This document shows positions 24,697 through 33,418 of a stretch of DNA of 43,397 nucleotides, in pieces. The notes beneath the pieces are model-generated. The model had not been told where the DNA came from. It made no database searches and saw nothing but the letters and a program-made list of their open reading frames with translations. This stretch comes from Brevundimonas denitrificans (GTDB lineage: Bacteria > Pseudomonadota > Alphaproteobacteria > Caulobacterales > Caulobacteraceae), in assembly GCF_030160755.1 (NCBI RefSeq), contig NZ_BSOY01000015.1:1-43397 (forward strand). The letters are read 5' to 3'. The position numbers and the translations under genes are program-made. Every line of letters starts with the position of its first letter. Position 1 is the stretch's first letter.

Positions 24697-24769
24697 TTGT
24701 GGTTGCGATGACGAATATCTAGGCTTGACGGCGTGGCCCCACAAACCAGATGATCGGCGCAAACCACAA
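24697..24769. promoter_or_regulatory. Divergent promoter region with spaced inverted repeat
   Basis: TTGTGGTT (24697-24704) and its complement AACCACAA (24762-24769) bracket the region between tiny protein A and the LysR gene; another CACAAACC lies at 24749-24756. LysR-type regulators usually bind such spaced sites in the divergent region beside their own gene. The sites are seen; binding is inferred. Confidence 0.35.
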
Positions 24770-24778
24770 GGACACCTT

Positions 24779-25705
24779 ATGGCCGATCCGCTCGCCGGCA
24801 TCCCCCTCGCCTCCATCCGGGTGTTCGAGGCCGCCGCCCGTTTGAAGAGTTTCACTCGCGCCGCCGAGGAACTGGGCATGACCCAGGCCGCCGTCAGTTG
24901 GCAGATCAAGGCGCTTGAGGGCCGGCTGGGTCAGAGCCTGTTCCGCCGCCTCCCGCGCGAGGTCCAGCCGACCGAGGGCGGAGAGCGGCTTTCGCGCGCC
25001 GCGACGGAGGCCATGACCCTGTTGCGCCGGGCCGTCAGCGACCTGACGGAGGCGGACGAGCACATCCTGTCGATCACCACCCTCGCCTCCCTGGCGGCCC
25101 AATGGCTGGCGCCGCGCCTCGGCGGATTCCAGGTCGCCAACCCGGGTCTGGCGGTGCGGCTGGACACCAATCCCAACCTGCTGGACCTCGCCCGCGAGGG
25201 GTTCGACATCGGCATCCGCTCCGGCTCCGGCGACTGGCCCGGCATGGAGAGCCAGCTGTTGATGCCCAGCGTCTTCACGCCGGTGTGCAGCCCGGCCATG
25301 GCCGAGCGGCTGAATCTGAAACAGCCCGGCGACCTGCTCGATGCGCCACGCATCGGCATGGAGAAGGAATGGGCCGCATGGTTCGCGGCGGCGGGCGTCA
25401 ACGGCGGGACCCAGCCCATGAGTCGGCTGACCGCCGACTATCAGGTGCTGGAAGTCGCGGCGGCGCTCGGCGACCAGGGCGTAGCCCTCGCCTCGCCCAT
25501 CCTGTTCGCGCGCGAGCTTCGCAACGGCCTGCTGGTGCGGCCCTTCACCCAGACGGTGTCGTTCCACACCGGCTACTATCTGGTCTGGCCCGAGGGACGG
25601 CGGCGCTCGCCCAAGATCGCCCGTTTCCGGGAGTGGCTGGCCGCCCAGGCCGACGCCGATCCCACGATCGTCGCCGCGCGGGGGACTTCTGGCGGGGCCG
25701 TCTAG
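24779..25705 (+). CDS. LysR-family transcriptional regulator (GcvA-like)
   Basis: This regulator of 308 aa has an N-terminal winged helix-turn-helix ('LASIRVFEAAARLKSFTRAA', then 'ELGMTQAAVSWQIKALEGRLG', about 10-55) and a periplasmic-binding-protein-like effector domain (about 95-295). The HTH wording and the 'WLAPRLGGFQVANPGLAVRLDT' segment match the GcvA subgroup; that subgroup includes glycine-cleavage and beta-lactamase regulators, but no such target genes are here. ATG 24779 follows AAGGA. The adjacent divergent genes are the two tiny ORFs. Its stop codon overlaps that of the first DUF885 gene by three bases, tail to tail. Confidence 0.9.
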   Translation: MADPLAGIPLASIRVFEAAARLKSFTRAAEELGMTQAAVSWQIKALEGRLGQSLFRRLPREVQPTEGGERLSRAATEAMTLLRRAVSDLTEADEHILSITTLASLAAQWLAPRLGGFQVANPGLAVRLDTNPNLLDLAREGFDIGIRSGSGDWPGMESQLLMPSVFTPVCSPAMAERLNLKQPGDLLDAPRIGMEKEWAAWFAAAGVNGGTQPMSRLTADYQVLEVAAALGDQGVALASPILFARELRNGLLVRPFTQTVSFHTGYYLVWPEGRRRSPKIARFREWLAAQADADPTIVAARGTSGGAV

Positions 25706-27492
25706 GCCCGCATCAGCCCTTCCAGCACCGCCAGCGGCACGGAGCCGTTCAGCAGCACCCGGTCGTGGAAGGCCTTCAGATCGAAGCCCGGACGCGCCTC
25801 GGCCTCGGCCCGCAGCCGGGCGATCACGGTCTGGCCCAGCTTGTAGGAACAGGCCTGGCCGATCGAGACGCAGTAGCGATCGATCTCCTTCTCGGCCGAC
25901 TCCGGCGGCTCGCCGCATTCCTCGATCATGTAGCGGATGGCCTGGTCGCGGCTCCAGCGCTTGTGGTGCAGGCCGGTGTCGACCACGAGGCGCACGGCGC
26001 GGAACAGATAGGACTGCAGGTATCCGACCCGGCCCAGCGGATTGCCCGCATAGACGTCCAGATCGTCGGCGGCGACGCGCTCGGCGTACAGGGCCCAACC
26101 CTCGTTGAAGGCCGAATTGCCGGCGACGCGGCGATAGATCGGCAGGCTGCCGGCCTCGCGCGCGACTGTGATCTGGAAATGGTGGCCCGGCGAGGCCTCG
26201 TGATAGGTCAGGGTCGGCAGACCCCATTTCGGCCAGTTCGCCGTGTTCGACAGATTGATGTAATAGGCGCCCGGCCGGGTCCCATCGAGCGAGGCGGCCT
26301 GGTAGTAGCCGCCCGGCGCGCCCAGCTCGATCGACGGCGGCACCCGGCGGATTTCGACCTTCGCGCCCGGCAGGGTGTTGAACACCCGCGGCAGCATCGG
26401 CTCCAGCTCGGCCATCTGCCGGTTCAGGGATTCGATCAGCTCGACCTTGGCCTCGTCCGTGTTGGGCCAGAGATGCTGCGGGTCCTCGCTGAGGGTCTTG
26501 ATCCGGGCGCCGACCGAACCCTCGGTCATGCCCATTCGCTTGAGGATCGTATCGATCTCGGCCTGGATGGAGGCGACCTGCTGCAGGCCGATGTCGTGGA
26601 TGTCCTGGGCGCTGTAGTCCGTGGTGGTGAAGGCGCGAAGGGCGAGGGCGTAGGCCTTGTCGCCCTGCGGCAGTTTCCAGGCCCCGGCGTCTTCGGTCGC
26701 ATTCGGGCGCTGGGCCTCGAAGACGGCGATCTGGCGGCTCAGGGCCGGCTTGATCTCGGCGTCGATCACACTGGCGGCCTGGGCGCCCCAATCGCCCATC
26801 ATATTGCGCTCGTCCGTCTTGCGGATCAGCGCCTGGAGCATGGCCATGTCATAGGCCGGCGTATCGCGCAGCGTCCGCAACTGGGTCAGGGTCTTGTCCA
26901 TCAGGAAGCTGGGCAGCATGACGCCGAGCGCGGCGTCGGCCGCGATCCTTTCGCTCTCCTGATCCAGCAGCCGGGCGAAGGCTGACAGCCGCGAGATAAA
27001 GGCCTCGGCGTCGGCCTCGGTCTCAAGCCGGTGCTGGTTGGCCATGAAGTCCGGTACGGAGAAATAGGCCCCGGACCGCTGGGTCACGACATAGGGCCCG
27101 CCCCCGCCGTAGGGGATGTCCGCCGCGCGGGCCGCGCCCTCGGCGGTGAAGCGATAGACGGCCAGCGAGACCCGGGCCTGATCCGACAGGCCCTCATCCG
27201 ACACGGTCTGGATTTCGGCCCAGCGGGCGCGGGCGCGGACGCGGTCGGCCTCCGCGTCCGCGATCCCGGCCTGACGCAGTTGACCCGAAAGAGCGGCCCG
27301 TGCGCCCCTGTCGAGACCGAGGTTGGTCGCATACTCCGGCGACAGGTCGACATTCTCCTCGAACCAGCGCGTCAGCATGGCGTCCAGCCGCGCGTCGGCA
27401 GGCGACATCGCCGGTGTCTGGGCCATGACGGGCAGGGCCGCCATCAGGCCGAGGCCGGCGGAAGACAGCATCAGGCGGCGGCGGTCGATCAT
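25702..27492 (-). CDS. DUF885 protein, copy 1 of three in tandem
   Basis: The product has 596 aa with a twin-arginine-like signal (MIDRRRLMLSSAGLGLMAA) and cleavage after 'VMAQ'. The DUF885 body follows, with the family's metallopeptidase-like motif 'TYHEASPGHHFQ' (encoded near 26.17-26.21 kb). Other family landmarks are 'RPGAYYINLSNTANWPKWGL' and 'EGWALYAERVA', both intact, so a zinc-dependent peptidase in the periplasm is expected by analogy. ATG 27492 has a GGAG upstream. Copy 2 starts 17 bases upstream of this gene on the same strand; the three are surely one transcription unit. Its 3' end overlaps the LysR gene's end. Confidence 0.88.
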   Translation of the reverse strand: MIDRRRLMLSSAGLGLMAALPVMAQTPAMSPADARLDAMLTRWFEENVDLSPEYATNLGLDRGARAALSGQLRQAGIADAEADRVRARARWAEIQTVSDEGLSDQARVSLAVYRFTAEGAARAADIPYGGGGPYVVTQRSGAYFSVPDFMANQHRLETEADAEAFISRLSAFARLLDQESERIAADAALGVMLPSFLMDKTLTQLRTLRDTPAYDMAMLQALIRKTDERNMMGDWGAQAASVIDAEIKPALSRQIAVFEAQRPNATEDAGAWKLPQGDKAYALALRAFTTTDYSAQDIHDIGLQQVASIQAEIDTILKRMGMTEGSVGARIKTLSEDPQHLWPNTDEAKVELIESLNRQMAELEPMLPRVFNTLPGAKVEIRRVPPSIELGAPGGYYQAASLDGTRPGAYYINLSNTANWPKWGLPTLTYHEASPGHHFQITVAREAGSLPIYRRVAGNSAFNEGWALYAERVAADDLDVYAGNPLGRVGYLQSYLFRAVRLVVDTGLHHKRWSRDQAIRYMIEECGEPPESAEKEIDRYCVSIGQACSYKLGQTVIARLRAEAEARPGFDLKAFHDRVLLNGSVPLAVLEGLMRA

Positions 27493-27508
27493 GCTCAGGC
27501 TCCGGGTC

Positions 27509-29305
27509 TTATGAAGCCATCGCCGCGCGGACGCGCCGCTCGAGGATGGTCAGGGGAATGTTGCCGCCGTCGATCACCGCGGCGTGGAAGCGTTTCAGGT
27601 CAAAGCCCGGCCGGTCCTTCAGACTGCCTCGCAGGGCGGTGATGAAGGTTTCGCCGATCTTGTAGCTGCACGCCTGCCCGGGCGCGACGCAATAGCGTTC
27701 GACCTCGGCCTCGTTGGGATCGCCGACGTTCTCGGTGAAATACTGGATGGCCCGCTCGCGGCTCCAGTCCTGGGCGTGCAGGCCCGTGTCGACCACCAGA
27801 CGGCAGGCCCTGAACAGGAAGCTCTCCAGATAGCCGATGCGACCGAAGGGGTCGCCGTCATAGACACCCAGCTCATCGGCCAGACGCTCTGAATACAGGC
27901 CCCAGCCCTCGCCATAGGCCGAAAAGCCGCCGACCCGCCGGTAGATCGGCAGTTCGCCCGCCTCGCGCGCCAGGGCGCCCTGGAACAGATGGCCCGGCGC
28001 CGCCTCGTGATAGGTCAGGGTCTTCAGCGTCCAGCGCGGCCACTCCGCCGTGTCACGCAGGTTGATGTAGTAGATTCCGGGCCGCGACCCATCCAGACTG
28101 CCGCCCTGGGCGTAGCCGCCCGGCGCGCCGGCCTCGATCGCCGGCGGCACGCGGCGCACCAGAAAGTCATTGCGCGGAATGCGCGGGAAGACCTCGGGCA
28201 TGCGGGCGCGGATGCTGGCCATCTCCGCATTGACAAAGGCCAGCAGTTCCTCGCGCCCGGCGTCGGTGTTGGCGAAGCGGAAGCGCGCCTCGGTGCGCAG
28301 GCCGGCCAGCCGTTCGGCGACCGTCCCCTGCGTATAGCCCTCGCCCTTCAGCAGAAGGTCGATCTGGTTCTGAAGGTCGGCGACCTGTTCCAGACCGATG
28401 CGGTGAATGTCCGCGGGCGAATAGTCGGTGGTGGTGAAATTGCGCAGGTTGAGGGCGTAATAGGCCTCGCCGTCCGGAACGCGCAGGACCCCGGCCTGAT
28501 GGCTGGAGCGGAGCCGCAAGGCCTCGACCGCGGCGATCTGACGGGTCAGCGCATCCCGTACCCGACCGTCGAACATTCGGGCGGCGCCTTCGCCGAAATT
28601 CGGCAGACCCTTCTCGGTCGACCGGCGCACAAGCGACCGGATCATGGCCTGCTCTTCGCCCGGCTGGTCGCGCAGCGCGGTCAGTTGGAGCCTTGTCTTG
28701 TCCAGTACGAAGTCGGGCGCGATCACGCCCATCTCGGCATTGGCCAGCATCCGCTCCGTGTCCTGATCGAGCGCGGTCGGAAAGGCATCGAGACGGTTCA
28801 GGAAGGCGACCACGTCCTCCTCGGTCTCGATCGGATGGGTGCTGTCCAGGAAGTCCGGTACGGTCGCATAGGCGCCGCCCAGCTGTGACACGCCATAGGG
28901 TGTCTGCCGCCAGCCGTCCGGCGTGTGCCAGGGAAAGCGGGCGTAGCCGACGGCCAGCTCGCGCTGGAACAGGGCGATGTCGAAGCTCAGCCGTCCTTCC
29001 GGCGAGAGGGCCTCGGCGCTTATGGCCCGCAGCCGGTCCAGCCGTTCGCGGTTGCGCGGGACTTCCGCCTGGAAGGCGGCGACCGAGCGGTCGTTCAGCC
29101 GGCCCCTCTGCGCCGCGCGCGCGCCGACGTCGAGCCCGAGAGACGTTGCGCTTTCAGGACTGCGATTCAGACCGTCCTCAAACTGGCCCTGCAGCAGGGC
29201 GTCCAGCCGGTCGTCCTCGAACGCCGGGGTCTGTGCGACGGCGGGCAGCGCCGCCGTCAGGCCGAGGCCCGCGGAGGACAGCATCAGGCGACGGCGGTCG
29301 AGCAT
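27509..29305 (-). CDS. DUF885 protein, copy 2 of three in tandem
   Basis: The product has 598 aa and its first 25 residues are nearly identical to copy 1 (MLDRRRLMLSSAGLGLTAA), a twin-arginine-like signal. The metal motif is 'TYHEAAPGHLFQ' (near 27.98-28.02 kb). HExxPGH is kept, but the following histidine of the other copies is replaced by Leu-Phe. The landmarks 'RPGIYYINLRDTAEWPRWTL' and 'EGWGLYSERLADELGVY' are present. GAGG lies before ATG 29305. The mature region has diverged far more from copy 1 than the signal has, which suggests either recent signal exchange or strong constraint on the export signal. Peptidase activity is inferred from the family. Confidence 0.88.
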   Translation of the reverse strand: MLDRRRLMLSSAGLGLTAALPAVAQTPAFEDDRLDALLQGQFEDGLNRSPESATSLGLDVGARAAQRGRLNDRSVAAFQAEVPRNRERLDRLRAISAEALSPEGRLSFDIALFQRELAVGYARFPWHTPDGWRQTPYGVSQLGGAYATVPDFLDSTHPIETEEDVVAFLNRLDAFPTALDQDTERMLANAEMGVIAPDFVLDKTRLQLTALRDQPGEEQAMIRSLVRRSTEKGLPNFGEGAARMFDGRVRDALTRQIAAVEALRLRSSHQAGVLRVPDGEAYYALNLRNFTTTDYSPADIHRIGLEQVADLQNQIDLLLKGEGYTQGTVAERLAGLRTEARFRFANTDAGREELLAFVNAEMASIRARMPEVFPRIPRNDFLVRRVPPAIEAGAPGGYAQGGSLDGSRPGIYYINLRDTAEWPRWTLKTLTYHEAAPGHLFQGALAREAGELPIYRRVGGFSAYGEGWGLYSERLADELGVYDGDPFGRIGYLESFLFRACRLVVDTGLHAQDWSRERAIQYFTENVGDPNEAEVERYCVAPGQACSYKIGETFITALRGSLKDRPGFDLKRFHAAVIDGGNIPLTILERRVRAAMAS

Positions 29306-29372
29306 GGAATATCCTCTGGCTGCGAAGTCGGTCCTCCGACCCGGCGCGGCGAGCGGAGGACCGGGTTTCGTC

Positions 29373-31196
29373 TCAGGTCCGCTGGGCCGCGATCCAGTCG
29401 GTCATGATCTTGTCGAGCACGGTCAGCGGCACGCCGCCCGCGTTCATGCCCGCGTCGTGGAAGGCCTTGATGTCGAACCGGTCGCCGAGGGCGGCCTGGG
29501 CCCGGGCGCGCAGTTCGATCCATTTGTTGTGGCCGACCTTGTAGCTGGAAGCCTGACCCGGCCAGACGCAGTAGCGCTCGACCTCGGTGGTGACGGCGGT
29601 TTCGGAGTCGCCCAGGGTCTCGACCATGTAGCGGATCGTCTGTTCGCGGCTCCAGCGCTTGTGGTGCAGGCCGGAGTCGGCGACCAGCCGCGTGGCGCGG
29701 AACAGCAGCGACTGCAGATAGCCGATCTGGCCGATCGGATTGTCGGCATAGACGCCCATCTCATCGGCCAGTTGCTCGGCGTAGAGGCCCCAGCCCTCGG
29801 AATAGGCCGAGAAGCCCAGCACCTTCATGAGCAGAGGACGGTCGGCCTGTTCCTGCTGCAGGGCGATCTGGTGGTGATGGCCCGGCGACGCCTCGTGATA
29901 GGTCAGGGTCGGCAGCTGCATGCGCGGCCATTCGGCCGTGTCGCGCAGGTTGATGTAATAGGCGCCGGGCCGGGAACCGTCGAGCGCCGGCGAGTTGTAG
30001 TAACCGCCCGGCGCGCCCGCCTCGATGAAGGTCGGCACGCGGCGGATTTCGACCGGGGCGGCCGGGATGCGGCCGAAATACTGCGGCAGCCGCGTCGCCA
30101 TATCGGCCATCTGGGCGTTGAGGTCGGCCAGCAACTGCTCCTTGCCCGCGTCGGTGTTGGGATAGAGCTGGCTCGGGTCCTTGCCGAGGGCGGAGATGCG
30201 CTCGCCGACGGTTCCCTGGGTCAGGCCCTGGGCCTTGAGCAGGACATCGGCGCGGGCCGAAAGCTCGGCTACCTGTTGCAGGCCAAGGTCGTGGATTTCG
30301 GCGCCCGACAGGGTCGAGGTCGTGTAGCTGCGGATGCCCCAGTCGTAATAGGCCTCGCCGTCCGGCAGACGCCAGACTCCGGCGTCATGGACAGCGTCGG
30401 CGCGGCGGGCGCGCATGGCCTCGGCCTGGCGGCGCAGGGCTGGATAGACCTCGCCCTCGACGATCCGCTGGGCCCGGGCGCCCCAGTCGCCGGCCAGGTT
30501 CTTCTCGGCCGTCCGGCGCACGACGGAGGTGGTCAGAACCGACTGGCCCGCGGGGGTGTCGTAGAGGTTGGCGAGTTGCAGCAGGGTCTTGTCGATGATG
30601 AAGTCGGGCGGCACGGCGCCGGCCGCGAAATCGGCCTGCATCCGCGCCGTTTCCTGATCCAGCGCGGTCGGGAAGGCGGCGACGCGCGACAGATAGGCCT
30701 CGGCGTCCTCGGCGGTCTCGATCGCGTGCTGGGTGTCGAGGAAGTCCGGCAGGCTCTGGTACGAGCCGGTCAGCTGCGAGATCGTATAGGGCGCGCCGTT
30801 GCCGTACGGGAACCGTTCGCCCATGATCTGGGTCTCGCCGAAGAAGCGCAGGGCGTCGTAGTAGACGCCTTCGGTCACTGGCAGGGCCGCTCGATCGATG
30901 GCCCGGAGCTGATCCATCTGGCCGTGGAAGACCACGCGATCGGCGTCGATCTTGGCCTGGGAGCGGTCGTCGAGGCGCGACTTCATCGCCGCCATCGGCC
31001 CCTTGTCCATGCCCAGCGACGTCAGGGTCTCAGGCGACTCCAGCAGGAAACTCTGGACGATCGCGTCCATCAGGGCGGTCAGGGCGGCGGAGGCGGAGGC
31101 GGCCGCGGCAGGCGTTTGCGCCAGGGCCTGGCCGCAGGCGGCGAGGCCCGCTCCCGCAGCGGCGGTGAACAGCAGGCGGCGGCGATCGATCATCAT
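29373..31196 (-). CDS. DUF885 protein, copy 3 of three, probable lipoprotein
   Basis: The product has about 607 aa from ATG 31196 (31193 is equally possible); the frame is open to 31253 but the shared 'IDRRRLL' signal fixes the start. The signal differs from copies 1 and 2: [17 protein letters not shown] ends in a lipobox with C21, so it may be a lipidated, Tat-exported protein. The metal motif is 'TYHEASPGHHHQ'; 'RPGAYYINLRDTAEWPRMQL' and 'EGWGLYAEQLADEMGVY' are intact. It is the first gene of the DUF885 run and starts 70 bases after the end of cckA on the same strand, so read-through from cckA is possible. Confidence 0.87.
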   Translation of the reverse strand: MMIDRRRLLFTAAAGAGLAACGQALAQTPAAAASASAALTALMDAIVQSFLLESPETLTSLGMDKGPMAAMKSRLDDRSQAKIDADRVVFHGQMDQLRAIDRAALPVTEGVYYDALRFFGETQIMGERFPYGNGAPYTISQLTGSYQSLPDFLDTQHAIETAEDAEAYLSRVAAFPTALDQETARMQADFAAGAVPPDFIIDKTLLQLANLYDTPAGQSVLTTSVVRRTAEKNLAGDWGARAQRIVEGEVYPALRRQAEAMRARRADAVHDAGVWRLPDGEAYYDWGIRSYTTSTLSGAEIHDLGLQQVAELSARADVLLKAQGLTQGTVGERISALGKDPSQLYPNTDAGKEQLLADLNAQMADMATRLPQYFGRIPAAPVEIRRVPTFIEAGAPGGYYNSPALDGSRPGAYYINLRDTAEWPRMQLPTLTYHEASPGHHHQIALQQEQADRPLLMKVLGFSAYSEGWGLYAEQLADEMGVYADNPIGQIGYLQSLLFRATRLVADSGLHHKRWSREQTIRYMVETLGDSETAVTTEVERYCVWPGQASSYKVGHNKWIELRARAQAALGDRFDIKAFHDAGMNAGGVPLTVLDKIMTDWIAAQRT

Positions 31197-31265
31197 GGCG
31201 GCAGGCTCCGTGGCGCGAGGCGCCAGAGGATGGCGCCCGATGCGGATTGGCAAGTTACCGATGGT

Positions 31266-33320
31266 TCAGCTTGCGTGCAGTTCCTGCTTCACGCGTTCGG
31301 CCAGGGTCTTGATGTCCAGCGGCTTGGGCAGGAAGGAGACCCCGACCTCGTCCTGCAGCAGGTCCGAGAAGTCGCTTTCGGCGTAGCCGGAGATGAACAG
31401 GACCGGCGCATCGCCGAGGTATTGCCGGGCCTTCTTGAGCAGGGCCGGGCCGTCGAGACCGGGCATGATGACGTCGGAGATCATCATGTCGATGGTCCCG
31501 GCATGTTCCTCGGCGAGGATCAGCGCTTCCTCGCCGTCGGCGGCCTCGATCACCTCATAGCCGCGCTGACGCAGCAGGCGGGCGGCGATGCCGCGCACGG
31601 CGGCCTCGTCCTCGACGAACAGGATGCGGCCGGCGCCGGACAGGTCACGCGGCGCCTTGGCGACCTTCTCGACCACCGGCGTCTCGGCCAGCTCGGCCTC
31701 GGCGGCTTCGGGCAGGAAGATGCGGAACACGGCGCCGCCGGCCGGGGCGTTCGACACATTGATGTGGCCCCCCGCCTGTTCGACGATGCCATAGACGGTG
31801 GCCAGGCCCATGCCTGTGCCCTCGTTCACCGCCTTGGTGGTGAAGAAGGGTTCGAAGATCTTGTCGAGGAGCTCCGGCGGAACCCCGGGGCCGGAATCGC
31901 TGACCTCGATCAGGGCCACGGCGGCCGTGGAGGCCGCGCTCCAGCCCAGAAGCCGGGCCTCGTCGGCGGTCAGGCGAGCGGTGCGGATGGTCACCACGCC
32001 GGCGCCCGGCTCGACCACGCCGCGCATGGCGTCGCGGGCGTTGACGGCGAGGTTCATCACCGCCGTCTCGAGCTGGCTCTTGTCGGCCAACACCACCGGC
32101 AGGTCGCGGCCGTAGTCGGTCTCGAGCCGCACATCCTCGCGCAGCAGGCGGCGCAGCAGGACGGCGAACTCGCCGACCAGCTCGCCCAGATCCAGCCGCT
32201 CGCGCCGCACCGTCGACTTGCGCGAGAAGGCCAGCAGCTTGCGCACCAGATCGGCGGCGCGGATGGCGGTCTGACGGATTTCGTTGAGCCCCTCATACGA
32301 AGGGTCGCCGACCGGATGCCGTTCCAGCAGGCCGGACAGCTGCAGCTGGATCGCGGTCAGCAGGTTGTTGAAGTCGTGCGCCACGCCGCCGGCCAGCTGA
32401 CCCACGGCCTGCATCTTCTGGGCCTGCGAGAGCTGCAGCTCCATCGACTTCTGGGCCGAGACGTCGAACAGCCAGATGCGGCGGCGGTCGCCTTCAGGGG
32501 CGACATAGAGGTGGAGCATGCGGTCGGGAAAGGCGCGGGCGACCAGTTCGATCGGGCCGGAAGAACCGGCGTCCAGCTTCAACCGCGCCTCGGCCACGCC
32601 CGCCGGATCGAACAGATGGCCGAAGGCGGCGTCGCGGGCCGCGGCCGGACCGGTCAGGACTGACAGGGCCGCGTTGGGCTCTTCGACCTTGCCGGAGAAC
32701 AGATCCTGGGCGTCGATCACCGCCGAGCCGAAGGGCGCGCCGGCGGCCATGGCGCGGCTCTCGACGGCGTTGGAGGTCGCGGCATGGCGCGGCGAGACAG
32801 CGGCCCCCACGGGCAGCACGGCCTCCGGTGCGGCACGGACGAGAAACCGCCCCTCCCCGGCCTGACCGATCAGGACTTCCTGCTCGCGGTCGCCGATGAC
32901 CACGATGGCGCGGCCCTGTTCGCCGGCGCGGGCCTGGGCGAAGGCCATGTAGAGGGCCGAGGCCGACTTCCCTTTCGGCAGGGCGACCGTGGCGCCGTTG
33001 GCCTCCGCCCAGGCGCCGTTGAAGGCCAGCACCTGGCCGGTCGACCAGACCAGCGCCGCCGGCTCGGCCATGGCGTCCAGCAGTTCGACCGTGGCGTCGC
33101 CGATCGGCTTGCGTGTCTCGCTGCGGGCGAAGGCGAACAGGCCGATCAGGGCCACGGCGCCGACGGTGAAGATCAGCACCAGCCCCGGCGCGCTCGTCGG
33201 ATCGGCGCGGAACGCCGGATAGGCCAGGGCTCCGACCGCGACCACGAAGCCGACCGCCATCACGATCAGCAGCGGATCGAAGGGTCGGCCCCTGGTGGAG
33301 GTCACAGCGGTTGCGGTCAT
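31266..33320 (-). CDS. cckA: Cell-cycle hybrid histidine kinase CckA
   Basis: CckA is the bifunctional kinase/phosphatase that feeds phosphate through ChpT to CtrA and CpdR. The product has 684 aa. Two membrane segments (about 17-36 and 44-66) are followed by two PAS-like domains (about 75-285), the DHp helix with H315 in 'QLAGGVAHDFNNLLTAI', and an HATPase domain ('NLAVNARDAM', 'SDSGPGVPPE', 'GTGMGLATVYGIVEQAGG'). The receiver has D616 in 'MMISDVIMPGLDG' and 'LPKPLD'. Length, order and the spacing between H and D agree with Caulobacter CckA. ATG at 33320. Three GANTC sites lie within 80 bases upstream. It is followed by the DUF885 genes. Confidence 0.93.
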   Translation of the reverse strand: MTATAVTSTRGRPFDPLLIVMAVGFVVAVGALAYPAFRADPTSAPGLVLIFTVGAVALIGLFAFARSETRKPIGDATVELLDAMAEPAALVWSTGQVLAFNGAWAEANGATVALPKGKSASALYMAFAQARAGEQGRAIVVIGDREQEVLIGQAGEGRFLVRAAPEAVLPVGAAVSPRHAATSNAVESRAMAAGAPFGSAVIDAQDLFSGKVEEPNAALSVLTGPAAARDAAFGHLFDPAGVAEARLKLDAGSSGPIELVARAFPDRMLHLYVAPEGDRRRIWLFDVSAQKSMELQLSQAQKMQAVGQLAGGVAHDFNNLLTAIQLQLSGLLERHPVGDPSYEGLNEIRQTAIRAADLVRKLLAFSRKSTVRRERLDLGELVGEFAVLLRRLLREDVRLETDYGRDLPVVLADKSQLETAVMNLAVNARDAMRGVVEPGAGVVTIRTARLTADEARLLGWSAASTAAVALIEVSDSGPGVPPELLDKIFEPFFTTKAVNEGTGMGLATVYGIVEQAGGHINVSNAPAGGAVFRIFLPEAAEAELAETPVVEKVAKAPRDLSGAGRILFVEDEAAVRGIAARLLRQRGYEVIEAADGEEALILAEEHAGTIDMMISDVIMPGLDGPALLKKARQYLGDAPVLFISGYAESDFSDLLQDEVGVSFLPKPLDIKTLAERVKQELHAS

Positions 33321-33333
33321 GGCGCCTCAGCCC

Positions 33334-33397
33334 GAATCAGCACGGGAAGCATGCGCCATAGTGTTCCGTATGCGCCCGGCGCGCGAATCCAGGATTC
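33334..33397. promoter_or_regulatory. Three GANTC (CcrM methylation) sites upstream of cckA
   Basis: GAATC at 33334-33338, GAATC at 33385-33389 and GATTC at 33393-33397 fall in the 98-base gap before cckA. In Caulobacter CcrM methylates GANTC, and sites in promoters tie transcription to replication-fork passage. The clustering is seen; regulation is inferred. Confidence 0.4.
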
Positions 33398-33418
33398 CGG
33401 GGCGGAAGCGAGCCAAAC

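Noticed and set aside
24719-26791. Minus-strand frame of 690 codons overlapping the LysR and DUF885 genes
   Set aside because: Another frame on the same stretch encodes DUF885 with intact motifs; this one is low-complexity Arg/Gly/Pro.
28977-32663. Plus-strand open frame of 1228 codons
   Set aside because: It lies antisense to cckA and the DUF885 genes, which have clear family motifs. Its translation is Gly/Gln/Arg/His-rich, as expected for the complement of GC-rich coding DNA.
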